Shown piece after piece: positions 17,475-25,892 of a stretch of DNA of 64,000 bases. The first letter of the stretch is position 1, and every line of letters starts with the position of its first letter. The notes beneath the pieces were generated by a model, which saw nothing but the letters and a program-made list of their open reading frames with translations, had not been told where the DNA came from and did not search any database. This stretch comes from Flavobacteriaceae bacterium (GTDB lineage: Bacteria; Bacteroidota; Bacteroidia; Flavobacteriales; Flavobacteriaceae). The stretch covers positions 62,001 through 126,000 of the forward strand of contig SIHP01000003.1 of NCBI GenBank assembly GCA_004762155.1, given 5' to 3'. A program made the translations under genes and the position numbers.

Positions 17475-17493
17475 TTTGTCTATCTAAAAAAAT

Positions 17494-17532
17494 AAAAAAC
17501 CTCACAAATTTTTACAAGTTGTGAGGTTTTTT
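17494..17532. terminator. Strong bidirectional terminator
   Basis: AAAAAACCTCACAA (17494-17507) pairs perfectly with TTGTGAGGTTTTTT (17519-17532) around an 11-nt loop. It lies between convergent genes, with A and T tracts on either side that serve both strands. Confidence 0.9.
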
Positions 17533-17549
17533 ATTTTTTGATTGTCTCA

Positions 17550-18395
17550 TTATCTATAAAACAAACCATAAAGTAATGTTACAATACATCCTATATTCAT
17601 TGTCATAGGAAAAACACTTGTAATCCAATGCGAATCATCTTTAAGTATCTTTAAAGTAGGTATAACAGAAAAATGGCTACCATTCCAATCCATTGATTTA
17701 TAACTAATCATTACACTTAAAATGAACAAATGACTTGCTGTTAGTACTCTAGCATGAAAAAACTCATTAGACATTAATGCTATAATTACAGTAGCTGCAT
17801 GGGCAACATACATGGTAGCTTTCGGTAAATATTGTCTAAATTCAACAAGAAAAACATTAGAAACCCAAAACACATACATAATTTGTAAATATTGAGGAGC
17901 ATTGCTTCCCCAAAATTGAACTTCTCCATTAGTAGTAACTAGTGTTTTTTCATTCATATTACTCATAAACCAATAACTTAAAGCAATTCCCATGGCAATT
18001 GAAGAGGGTAAACATTTATATTTTTTCTTTTTAATTTGAGAAAATACAAATCCACCTGTTTGAAAAATAAAAAATACAGCAAACATCCAGTTTAAAGCAA
18101 TGCCTATATCTATTTTAAAAGCTGCTGAAATTTTGGCAATTATACAAATAATGTTAAAACCTGTTTCTAATAATATCAATCGTTTTAAATCAATCCAGTT
18201 ATCTGCTTTTTTAAAAAAAGAATAGCCTATTAAAGGGAAAACTATAGCAATTAAAATTTCGAATATATAATGAAGTTGAGATACTTTTAAAATGAAATAG
18301 CAATATGCTAATGAAGCTAAGAAAAAAAGAAAAGTAGTGAAATGTGCATATGTATATTTACTTAACCCATAAAAGTTGTTTTCTTTTGTAGACAT
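17550..18395 (-). CDS. Multi-spanning membrane protein of unknown function
   Basis: This 281-residue protein is almost wholly hydrophobic, with about nine predicted membrane helices (roughly 17-37, 44-61, 73-93, 98-116, 129-146, 169-186, 194-212, 219-235 and 260-279). Short polar loops contain KKADNWID, QIKKKKYK and SYKSMDWNGSHF. I do not recognise the family, and no catalytic motif stands out. It is a single gene with a terminator on its 3' side and a 129-bp divergent spacer upstream. Confidence 0.65.
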   Translation of the reverse strand: MSTKENNFYGLSKYTYAHFTTFLFFLASLAYCYFILKVSQLHYIFEILIAIVFPLIGYSFFKKADNWIDLKRLILLETGFNIICIIAKISAAFKIDIGIALNWMFAVFFIFQTGGFVFSQIKKKKYKCLPSSIAMGIALSYWFMSNMNEKTLVTTNGEVQFWGSNAPQYLQIMYVFWVSNVFLVEFRQYLPKATMYVAHAATVIIALMSNEFFHARVLTASHLFILSVMISYKSMDWNGSHFSVIPTLKILKDDSHWITSVFPMTMNIGCIVTLLYGLFYR

Positions 18396-18524
18396 AATTT
18401 AAAGTTTAAAAGTTTGATTAATAAATAATTTACCAATAAATAATTGGTTGTGTTTTTAATTATAGGGTCAATTTAACTTAAAATTTCTTTTTATATTTAT
18501 AAAGCTATTTTAAATCTTATTCTC

Positions 18525-19445
18525 ATGCCAAAAATTAATGTAACTAAGAGCATTGTTATTAATGCTTCAAAAGACAATATTAAAACCTTTTTAACCGATT
18601 TTAATAACTGGATAAGTTGGTCGCCTTGGTTGATTTGTGAGCCAGAAACTAAATTAAAATTTGCCGATGATGGAAAATTTTATGAATGGGAAGGAAATAG
18701 AATAGGAAGTGGGCAAATGAAAGTTACTGCAGAATCTGAAGATAATATTGATTACGATTTAACTTTTTTAAAACCATGGAAATCAAAATCTAAAACTTCA
18801 TTTAATTTTAAAGAATTAGAGAAAGGAACAGAAGTAACTTGGATTATGAATAGTTCATTACCTTTTTTTATGTTTTTCATGAAAAAATCTATGGAAATAT
18901 ATATAGGTATGGATTATGATCGTGGTTTAAAAATGTTAAAAGAAGAAATAGAAGAAGGGAAAATTGATAGTAAATTAGAAATTATAGGTAAAACTACTTT
19001 TAAAGGATACAATTATATTGGGATTAAAACTGATACTGCATTTTCAAAAATAGATTATGTAATGGAAAAAGATTTCTTGAGTTTAAATACTTATATCAAA
19101 GAGAATATTATTGAAGTTGTCGGTTATCCTTTTTCTGAATATCAAAAATTCAATTTGGTAAAGGATAAAATAGTTTATGTAGCAGGTTTTCCTGTAAAAG
19201 AAAAACCTAAGAATCTTCCTGAAGGTTTTATATATGGAAGTTTACCAGAAAATAAGATGCAAACAGTTCGGCACATAGGTAAATACGAGCATTTAGGAAA
19301 TGCTTGGTCAACTATAATGATGATGGATAGAAACAAAGAGTTTAAAAAGAATAAAAAAGCCTCTCCAATAGAATTTTATTTAAATGATCCATCTCAAACT
19401 AAACCAGCAGAATTAATTACAGATATTAGTATGCCAGTTGTTTAA
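18525..19445 (+). CDS. SRPBCC domain fused to a GyrI-like effector-binding domain
   Basis: Residues ~1-150 of 306 form an SRPBCC domain (KSIVINASKDNIKTFLTDFNNWISWSPW). Residues ~155-306 form a GyrI/SOUL-type effector-binding domain (about 170-235 and MQTVRHIGKYEHLGNAW). In AraC/MerR regulators the latter binds small hydrophobic or cationic ligands; here there is no DNA-binding domain. Two ligand-binding modules in one soluble protein suggest binding or hydrolysis of a small molecule, but this is inference. It stands alone, divergent from the membrane-protein gene. Confidence 0.8.
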   Translation: MPKINVTKSIVINASKDNIKTFLTDFNNWISWSPWLICEPETKLKFADDGKFYEWEGNRIGSGQMKVTAESEDNIDYDLTFLKPWKSKSKTSFNFKELEKGTEVTWIMNSSLPFFMFFMKKSMEIYIGMDYDRGLKMLKEEIEEGKIDSKLEIIGKTTFKGYNYIGIKTDTAFSKIDYVMEKDFLSLNTYIKENIIEVVGYPFSEYQKFNLVKDKIVYVAGFPVKEKPKNLPEGFIYGSLPENKMQTVRHIGKYEHLGNAWSTIMMMDRNKEFKKNKKASPIEFYLNDPSQTKPAELITDISMPVV

Positions 19446-19484
19446 ACTTAAATAAGACGGTTTCTTATTAAATTTTTGGCATAT

Positions 19485-19628
19485 GTTAGTTCGAGTGATT
19501 TTTATGAAGTGATAACGTAATAAAAATAGTATTTCGACTATGCTCAATAACAATCGAGAACAGCTTGAAAACTTCTCGGTACAAAGTTATTTTCCATTTT
19601 ATTTCAAATAATTTCACTCAAGGTGAGA
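19485..19628. repeat. Putative intergenic repeat element with inverted ends
   Basis: The segment starts GTTCGAGTGA (19489-19498) and ends TTTCACTCAAGG (19613-19624), an imperfect terminal inverted repeat. Inside, TCGAGAA (19554-19560) and TTCTCGG (19573-19579) flank a short hairpin. The overall pattern resembles short non-coding repeats that I recall from intergenic regions of flavobacterial genomes. There is no second full copy in this window. Confidence 0.4.
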
Positions 19629-19731
19629 ATATATTAACATGAAAAAATTAAAACATATAACATGAAGTATAAAAAACTATTTTTTAATTAGTGATTTTTT
19701 TGTCTCTTAAAAAAAGTAATAAGTTTTATAG

Positions 19732-20601
19732 TTAATTATAGCCAAGTTGTTTAATGTTTTCAAAGCTTTTTTGAGCAGCTTTCATTGGTGTCATACCATC
19801 ATAAGTTACATCTTGTTCAACAAAATAGTATTCCATATCAGAGCGTTCTTTTTTAGATAATAACTTAGCAAAATTTATATTTCCTGTTCCAACTGGGGCA
19901 AAACGACCTAAACTATCCATATCTTTTAAATGCCATGCTTTAAATCTACCAGGATGTTTTTCAAAATATTCAAAAGGATTAACTTTTGCTTTAGCTGTCC
20001 AATAGAGATCTAGCTCAAAATTCACAAAATTAGGATTAGTATTTTCTAATAAATAATCAAAAGGAATAATTCCATTTTTATCCTTTTTAAATTCAAAATC
20101 ATGGTTATGATATAATAATTGTAAACCAGCTCTATTACATTTCTTACCAAGTTTATTAAGTATATCAGCTAAAGTTTTAGCATCACAAGTCATACCTAAA
20201 GTGTTTGTGTTTTCATCAACAGTAAAATATCCCATAGGAGGAATTGGAATTACCAAATACTTACAACCTAAAATTTTAAGATCCGTTATAATATTATCTG
20301 CATTTGCATAGGTAATCCCTCCTTGATGTGAACTTATTGGTATTAAATCTAGTTGGTTTAAATAATCTTTAAATTCAAGTGGACTCATTCCATAAAATTT
20401 TCTATCTGTATAACCAACATCTTCTATGTATTTGTAGCCAATTTTTCTAACTTGTTTTAAAACTTCTTTAGGGTTTTCTTTTAGTTCTTCTCTAAAGTTA
20501 TATAAACTAATACCACCAAAATTCTCTCTTTTTTCTTCTGAGCAAGAAAGTAAAGAAAAGATACCTATAAATGAAAATAATAATTTTGAAAGGTGCTTCA
20601 T
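19732..20601 (-). CDS. Lipoprotein with sugar phosphate isomerase/epimerase-like TIM barrel
   Basis: The N-terminus is a lipoprotein signal with lipobox FSLLSC (C20). The remaining ~265 residues form an AP-endonuclease-2/xylose-isomerase-like barrel. Likely metal ligands appear in SSHQGG, LLYHNHDFEF, NFELDLYW, AWHLKDMD and YYFVEQDV. Homologues of this secreted type include putative sugar isomerases and epimerases acting in the periplasm; the substrate is unknown. It lies downstream of mutS2 behind a terminator, so it is probably transcribed alone. Confidence 0.8.
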   Translation of the reverse strand: MKHLSKLLFSFIGIFSLLSCSEEKRENFGGISLYNFREELKENPKEVLKQVRKIGYKYIEDVGYTDRKFYGMSPLEFKDYLNQLDLIPISSHQGGITYANADNIITDLKILGCKYLVIPIPPMGYFTVDENTNTLGMTCDAKTLADILNKLGKKCNRAGLQLLYHNHDFEFKKDKNGIIPFDYLLENTNPNFVNFELDLYWTAKAKVNPFEYFEKHPGRFKAWHLKDMDSLGRFAPVGTGNINFAKLLSKKERSDMEYYFVEQDVTYDGMTPMKAAQKSFENIKQLGYN

Positions 20602-20679
20602 GGTGTTAGTTTAGTTTATAAAGTTTGAATATAAGGGTTTTATATTAAGTGTTTTCTTATGATGTTTTTTGTAAAAAGA

Positions 20680-20711
20680 AAACCTCACAAGATTTAAAGC
20701 TAGTGAGGTTT
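20680..20711 (-). terminator. Terminator after mutS2
   Basis: AAACCTCAC (20680-20688) pairs with GTGAGGTTT (20703-20711). On the minus strand the hairpin is followed by T-rich sequence (TTCTTTTTAC). It ends the mutS2 transcript. Confidence 0.75.
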
Positions 20712-20734
20712 GGTTATAATTTACAAAAGGATTA

Positions 20735-22945
20735 TTATTTTTTCTTAACTTTTTCAACTAACTCTAATTGTTCTTTTTTTGCTTTAGTAGTAAACATTCC
20801 GTAGTTAATAAAAACGTTTTTCTTTTCAATTTTATCAATGGTACCAACTGAATTACTATCAATTAAACGAACACGATCACCAACTATATAAACATAAGTA
20901 GCTTTTTCTAAGGCAATTTTAGCAGCTTCCTCTTTCTTTTCTTCACGAACTTTTACTACTTTTTGTAAAACTTCTTGTTCTACTTTTTTTATAGCAGCTT
21001 GTTGTTTTTGTTGAGCAACTTTGTCTTGTTTTTTTTCTGTTTTATTCTTTTTTACAGGCGGGTTTCTTTTAATAAATTTTGTTTTTTCAGAAGTAACCCA
21101 TTTTAAAAAATCAGTATTTAATTCTTTTTTATTATTTGTTTGAAAGTATTTATTTAGTAATTCGTTAACCTTCCTACCTAAGCTAAGCATACGTTTGTTA
21201 TTGTCGTATAACTCTTGAAAACCTTCTAGTTTTTCGCGAACTTTTTGTTCTCTTTCCTGTAAGTTTTCAATATGTTCTTGTCCTTTAGATTTTTGGTTTT
21301 CTAAAGCGTCAGAATTTTTTTGTAAACGATTACGTTCTTTTTGTAGTTTAGAAATAGTCTTATCTAAACGAACTTTTTCTGTTTCTACACGTTTTTTAGC
21401 TCTATTTATTAAACTATACGGAATTCCGTTTTTCTGAGCAACCTCAAAAGTAAATGAACTACCAGCTTGTCCAATAAATAACTTATACAAAGGTTCTAAT
21501 GTACGTTCATCAAATTGCATATTTGCATTGGTAACATTCTCCAGTTCATTAGCCAATACTTTTAAATTAGCATAATGAGTGGTAATAATTCCAAAAGCTT
21601 TCTTTTCGTAAAATTCTTCCAGAAAAATTTCAGCTAAAGCACCACCTAATTCAGGATCAGAACCTGTACCAAACTCATCAATTAAAAATAAAGTACTGCT
21701 ATTACATTTGCGTAAAAAGTAGCGCATGTTTTTCAGTCGATAACTATACGTACTTAATTGGTTTTCTATAGATTGATTGTCTCCTATATCCGTTAAAATG
21801 GTATTGAATATAGAAGTTTCACTACGTTCATGAACAGGGATTAACAATCCACTTTGCAACATTACTTGCAACAAACCAATAGTTTTTAACGTAATACTTT
21901 TTCCACCAGCATTTGGACCAGAAATTACAATAATTTGTTGTTGGTTATTTAGTTCAAGTGTTTGTGGATGTGTTGTTATATTTTGTTGGTGATTTTTTCG
22001 CCATAAAATAGGATGATATGCGTCTCGTAAGTACACTTTTTTATGGGATACTATTTTAGGTAATAAACCATTTATAGCATTGGCATATTTGGCTTTTGCA
22101 CCAACAACATCTAAATGAGTCAAAAACACTAAATATTCTTCTAATAAGGGAACAAACGGACGAATTTCTTCTGCTAAAGCACGTAAGATTTTAACAATTT
22201 CTTGTTTTTCTTCGTATAATAAATTTTGCAATTCTCTACTATGTGCAAGAGTAGCTTGCGGTGCTATATATACAATATTACCAGATTTAGAGGAACCTAA
22301 TAAACTACCTTTTATTTTTCTACGATACATTGAAGTTACCGCTAAAACTCTTTGGTTGTCTATAATTGTTTCTTTAATATCGTCTAAATATCCACTAGCA
22401 ATATTTCTGGTTAACGCATGTGAAAAGCTTTCAGAAATTTTACCTCTTATACTATTAATTTCTCTTCGCAGTTGTTTTAAAACCGGTGAAGCATTATCGG
22501 CAACTGTTCCGTGTGCAGTAATTATTTTGGTAATAGCATCAGAAATAAAAGTTGTAAACTCTATTTCATCACTTAGTTTAAATAATGTAGGATAGTATTC
22601 GAAAAACTTTTTTAAAAACTTTTTAAGTTCATTAACCGTTTCAGTAACAGAAGCAATCTTTAAAAACGTTTCCGTATCTAAATAACTATTTTCAATAGCC
22701 AATCTTTTTATGGCTTCTGTAATATCTTCAAATCCGTGATTAGGAATCCTATTTTCATTTTCAAAAGAACTCACATATTCATTTACCATGTGCAATTCAA
22801 AAAATAACTGATCTTTAGTTGCAATTGGTGTTATTTGGGTTGTTTTAGTTTTTCCTAAATCAGAGATGCAAAAGGCTGCAACTTGTTCTAAAACTGTTGT
22901 AAATTCTAAATCTTGTAATGTCTTTTCAGAAATGTTTGTTTTCAA
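20735..22945 (-). CDS. mutS2: MutS2 family protein lacking the Smr domain
   Basis: This 736-residue protein has the MutS2 core and clamp (about 1-300), then the ABC-type ATPase with Walker A GPNAGGKS near 343, LFLIDEFGTGSDPELGG, and STYSYRL. A long charged coiled-coil (about 510-600) follows. Instead of the usual C-terminal Smr nuclease domain, the protein ends after a small beta module (YIVGDRVRLIDSNSVGTIDKIEK). MutS2 acts in recombination suppression or ribosome rescue rather than mismatch repair. Loss of Smr should remove nuclease activity. It is divergent from ung with a 35-bp spacer. Confidence 0.9.
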   Translation of the reverse strand: MKTNISEKTLQDLEFTTVLEQVAAFCISDLGKTKTTQITPIATKDQLFFELHMVNEYVSSFENENRIPNHGFEDITEAIKRLAIENSYLDTETFLKIASVTETVNELKKFLKKFFEYYPTLFKLSDEIEFTTFISDAITKIITAHGTVADNASPVLKQLRREINSIRGKISESFSHALTRNIASGYLDDIKETIIDNQRVLAVTSMYRRKIKGSLLGSSKSGNIVYIAPQATLAHSRELQNLLYEEKQEIVKILRALAEEIRPFVPLLEEYLVFLTHLDVVGAKAKYANAINGLLPKIVSHKKVYLRDAYHPILWRKNHQQNITTHPQTLELNNQQQIIVISGPNAGGKSITLKTIGLLQVMLQSGLLIPVHERSETSIFNTILTDIGDNQSIENQLSTYSYRLKNMRYFLRKCNSSTLFLIDEFGTGSDPELGGALAEIFLEEFYEKKAFGIITTHYANLKVLANELENVTNANMQFDERTLEPLYKLFIGQAGSSFTFEVAQKNGIPYSLINRAKKRVETEKVRLDKTISKLQKERNRLQKNSDALENQKSKGQEHIENLQEREQKVREKLEGFQELYDNNKRMLSLGRKVNELLNKYFQTNNKKELNTDFLKWVTSEKTKFIKRNPPVKKNKTEKKQDKVAQQKQQAAIKKVEQEVLQKVVKVREEKKEEAAKIALEKATYVYIVGDRVRLIDSNSVGTIDKIEKKNVFINYGMFTTKAKKEQLELVEKVKKK

Positions 22946-22950
22946 ATTCC

Positions 22951-22973
22951 TATTTTTGAGAGCAACAAAAATA
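22951..22973. promoter_or_regulatory. Back-to-back promoters for ung (+) and mutS2 (-)
   Basis: In the 35-bp spacer, TATTTTTG at 22951-22958 reads toward ung, and CAAAAATA at 22966-22973 is the same -7 motif reading toward mutS2. The two start sites would overlap, so the promoters may exclude each other. Confidence 0.5.
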
Positions 22974-22980
22974 ACAAATA

Positions 22981-23643
22981 ATGCAAGTAAATATTCATGA
23001 AAGTTGGAAAGATGTCTTGAGAGAGGAATTTAAGAAAGATTACTTTATAGATTTACTAGATTATGTGGTTGATGAGTATAAAAATAATACTTGTTTTCCT
23101 GTTAAAGAAGACGTGTTTTCAGCATTTAATCATTGTTTATTTGAGGATATAAAAGTAGTAATTATAGGTCAAGATCCGTATCATGGAAAAGGACAAGCAA
23201 ACGGATTGTGTTTTTCTGTTCAAGACGGAATAAAACATCCGCCATCGCTGGTAAATATTTTTAAAGAATTACAAACCGATATAGGTGTGAAATATCCAGT
23301 TTCTGGTGATTTATCTCGTTGGGCTAAACAAGGTGTTTTTTTGTTAAATGCAACCTTAACTGTTAGAGAAAATGAAGCTGCAAGTCATCAAAAAAAAGGA
23401 TGGGAAACTTTTACAGATGCTGTAATTGCTAAAATATCTGAAGAAAAAGAAAATGTTGTTTTTTTACTTTGGGGAAAATTTGCTGAGTCTAAAACTAAAT
23501 TAATAAATCTAGAAAAACATACCGTTTTTACTGCTCCACATCCATCTCCTTTAGGTGCTTGGAGAGGTTGGTTTGATAGCAAACATTTTTCACAAACGAA
23601 TGAGTTTTTAAAAAGTAAAAATTTACAATCTATTCATTGGTAA
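22981..23643 (+). CDS. ung: Uracil-DNA glycosylase, family 1
   Basis: The 220-residue enzyme removes uracil from DNA and starts base-excision repair. All family-1 motifs are present: the water-activating GQDPYH at 63-68 with catalytic D65, the uracil-binding LLNATLTV, and the DNA-intercalating HPSPLGA at 187-193. Length is typical of bacterial Ung. It has a -7 promoter 23 bp upstream and is divergent from mutS2, so two DNA-maintenance genes share a control region. A palindromic repeat element follows its stop codon. Confidence 0.97.
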   Translation: MQVNIHESWKDVLREEFKKDYFIDLLDYVVDEYKNNTCFPVKEDVFSAFNHCLFEDIKVVIIGQDPYHGKGQANGLCFSVQDGIKHPPSLVNIFKELQTDIGVKYPVSGDLSRWAKQGVFLLNATLTVRENEAASHQKKGWETFTDAVIAKISEEKENVVFLLWGKFAESKTKLINLEKHTVFTAPHPSPLGAWRGWFDSKHFSQTNEFLKSKNLQSIHW

Positions 23644-23757
23644 TTTTTGGGCGTTACCTAAAGGTCGGGCTTTCCGCTATATCTTTTTAATTTTTATAAC
23701 AAAAAAAAGTTATAAAAATTAAAAAGGATGCCGCTTCAATCCCTAACGCATGTATAG
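23644..23757. repeat. Palindromic intergenic repeat element
   Basis: An 18-bp perfect stem (23683-23700 with 23709-23726, loop of eight A) is flanked by GGGCGTTACCTAAAGGTCGG on the left and CCGCTTCAATCCCTAACGCA on the right, whose outer ends are partly complementary (GCGTTA/TAACGC). I recall this flank pattern from repeated intergenic elements of Flavobacteriia. Between convergent genes it may also stop transcription in both directions. Confidence 0.55.
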
Positions 23758-23765
23758 TTTTACCA

Positions 23766-24722
23766 TTATTTTTTCTTTTTAGAAGGTTTGCATCCACAAG
23801 GAAGTTTACTGCGTTTTTTTACTTTTATTTTTACAGTTTTAGTTCCATGTTTTAAGTAATATTCTTTCAGGTTTATGGTTTGGTGTTGCTTTTTATCAAT
23901 CATAAAAAACAATTCATAATTTAAAATAATATCATTTAGCAAGGTTACTTTACAATCTAAATACACTTTTTCATGATTGTTATTATAATAGTAAGGTAAA
24001 AAAAGACGATTAGGTTGTTGACCAACTTTTTTAATAGTACTGTCAAAAGCACCAATACCAGTAGCACCTGTAGCGTTTTTAATCTCTTTGGTGTTTATCC
24101 AAGGAAAATCTTTACATTCAACTTTAAAAGGGACTTGTTTAACAAGTGGTTTGTCTTTTCTTTCAATAAAATTATTATCAAATTCTATGTTTACATATTC
24201 TATAAATACTGGTTTAAGTATGTTATAGTTTAAGTACACCATTTGCACGGGTTTTTCTCCGTTAAAAATAAAATTATCAGGTGTTATTAGTCCAATATCA
24301 TAAATGGTATCTGTTATAGGAGTATCTAATTTTTTAGTTGAATTATTTTTTGTTTTTTCTTCTTTGCCAATTAGTGGAGGAGAAGCGATGTAATATTTAG
24401 AGATATAGAATTTATTTTGGTTATTATCTATTTGATGACCAAATGGAACACCAGAAACAATTTGATTATCCTTTTTCCATTGAAACCCGTTTGGGCCTTT
24501 GATTCCTTTTGGTCCACTTACCGCTTTTTTATTAAGAGTAATACTTGTGTTACAACCATATAATGATATTTGATGAATAGTATCATTAGCTAAGGTTGAG
24601 TTTTGAAGATTAAAATTTATATAACCAGTCTTTTCAGAAGTATAGTTGTTTTGAGCTATGATATTAGCGTGTAAACAACTGATAAGAATAGTAATTAAAG
24701 TATATCGGATTAATGATTGCAT
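23766..24722 (-). CDS. Secreted protein of unknown function
   Basis: This 318-residue protein has a signal peptide ending NIIAQ (about residue 24). Near residues 64-75 it has three Gly-X-X triplets (GPKGIKGPNG), like a fragment of a collagen motif. The middle is rich in beta-strand patterns (FNGEKPVQMVYLNYNILKPVF). The last 20 residues are very basic and contain LPCGCKPSKKKK. I do not recognise the family. It should be periplasmic or outer-membrane associated, and its neighbour upstream encodes a putative beta-barrel. Confidence 0.6.
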   Translation of the reverse strand: MQSLIRYTLITILISCLHANIIAQNNYTSEKTGYINFNLQNSTLANDTIHQISLYGCNTSITLNKKAVSGPKGIKGPNGFQWKKDNQIVSGVPFGHQIDNNQNKFYISKYYIASPPLIGKEEKTKNNSTKKLDTPITDTIYDIGLITPDNFIFNGEKPVQMVYLNYNILKPVFIEYVNIEFDNNFIERKDKPLVKQVPFKVECKDFPWINTKEIKNATGATGIGAFDSTIKKVGQQPNRLFLPYYYNNNHEKVYLDCKVTLLNDIILNYELFFMIDKKQHQTINLKEYYLKHGTKTVKIKVKKRSKLPCGCKPSKKKK

Positions 24723-24747
24723 CTTATTATATATTTGATAAGCTATT

Positions 24748-24755
24748 CAAATTTA
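24748..24755 (-). promoter_or_regulatory. -7 promoter element of the secreted-protein gene
   Basis: On the minus strand the site reads TAAATTTG, a match to TAnnTTTG, about 25 bp before the start codon at 24722. No clear TTTG lies at the ideal distance. Confidence 0.35.
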
Positions 24756-24825
24756 TAATATTCAATACTCTTAGAATAAAAAAAGGGTATGAGCGAGTTG
24801 TTTTAAGGTATAAAGACGTTTGCTT

Positions 24826-25752
24826 TTATTTTTTATTTAAATGAAATCTATAAATAAGTCCAACACGGGCAAATATATTTCCAGACATTTCAGAGTTAAC
24901 TAAATTTCTATTATCCCCAAATTCAACTGCAGAAAGTCTAAAAGGTAAAGTATCACCTTCTTCAAAAACTTCGTAGCTAACTGTTGAATATCCTCCTTGT
25001 AAACGGAGCAATAAATTATTATTTAAAATACGTGTTTCAAAATAAGGGCCAAATTCTATATTTGAAACCTGAACATAAAATTTAGGTGTAGCTTCTGGAT
25101 TTAAACTATAGGATTTAACAGGAGCTTGGAAACCAAAACCTAAAGATGTTGTTTCCCCTAAAGTATAATTTACATCGGCGTTAATTGGTAAGTTAGCAGT
25201 TATTTCGAGTCTCTTATTGGTACTTAAATAATGTAAACCTATGATAGGTGTAACAAGAACTCCAAAACCTTCTGAACTTCCATATGCTCCAAATCGCCAT
25301 TGAAATTTTTCAGTTTTTTGATATTTGATTAAAGCAATACCTCCAAAAAAGAAATGGTTGCCTTTTGTATGTAGTTTTTCACTTGAAATTCTAGGTAATA
25401 ATACATATGTTCCAGATACTTTTTTTGAATGTTTAATACTTAAACCAGCCTTAAAAGTTAAATTTGTTAGTGAAGTTGCTTCATTGTTTGAGGGAAATAG
25501 AGAGAGGTTTTGTTGCGTATAATCTAAGCCAGATATTATTGCAGTTTTTTCGTTTAATTTGATAGGATACAATAAGCTAAAATCTAATAATTTAACATCA
25601 GTTGTGGTATTGCTATTTTCATAACCAGCACCAAACACGTTTCCGTAGTTAATTTTTACGATATCAACATAGTTTTGTGTGTGAACAGTAAAGCAAAAAA
25701 ATAAAATAAAAGTAGTAGAAAAAACGTGTTTTTTAAAAAAGAGAAAATGCAT
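24826..25752 (-). CDS. Outer-membrane beta-barrel protein, DUF6268-like
   Basis: The 308-residue protein starts with a signal peptide (to about residue 25, TVHTQ). It then consists of alternating-pattern beta strands such as TAIISGLDYTQQNLSL, FFFGGIALIKY and LLLRLQGGYSTVSYEV, ending in IFARVGLIYRFHLNKK, a typical outer-membrane C-terminal strand. The pattern fits the DUF6268 group of Bacteroidota barrels, which has no established function. It is probably transcribed alone from the -7 box at 25782. Confidence 0.7.
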   Translation of the reverse strand: MHFLFFKKHVFSTTFILFFCFTVHTQNYVDIVKINYGNVFGAGYENSNTTTDVKLLDFSLLYPIKLNEKTAIISGLDYTQQNLSLFPSNNEATSLTNLTFKAGLSIKHSKKVSGTYVLLPRISSEKLHTKGNHFFFGGIALIKYQKTEKFQWRFGAYGSSEGFGVLVTPIIGLHYLSTNKRLEITANLPINADVNYTLGETTSLGFGFQAPVKSYSLNPEATPKFYVQVSNIEFGPYFETRILNNNLLLRLQGGYSTVSYEVFEEGDTLPFRLSAVEFGDNRNLVNSEMSGNIFARVGLIYRFHLNKK

Positions 25753-25781
25753 AAGTATAGGGTTAATTGCATTGCAAATTA

Positions 25782-25789
25782 CAAAAATA
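25782..25789 (-). promoter_or_regulatory. -7 promoter element of the beta-barrel gene
   Basis: The minus strand reads TATTTTTG, a match to TAnnTTTG, about 30 bp before the start codon at 25752. Confidence 0.4.
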
Positions 25790-25892
25790 CATTCAAATTA
25801 GTGTGTTTAATTTGTGGTGAAATAGTAAAACTAGAATCTAAAAAAGTTAATTTAATAGTTTTGAGATATTTATTTTGTAATAGGGGTAAAGT

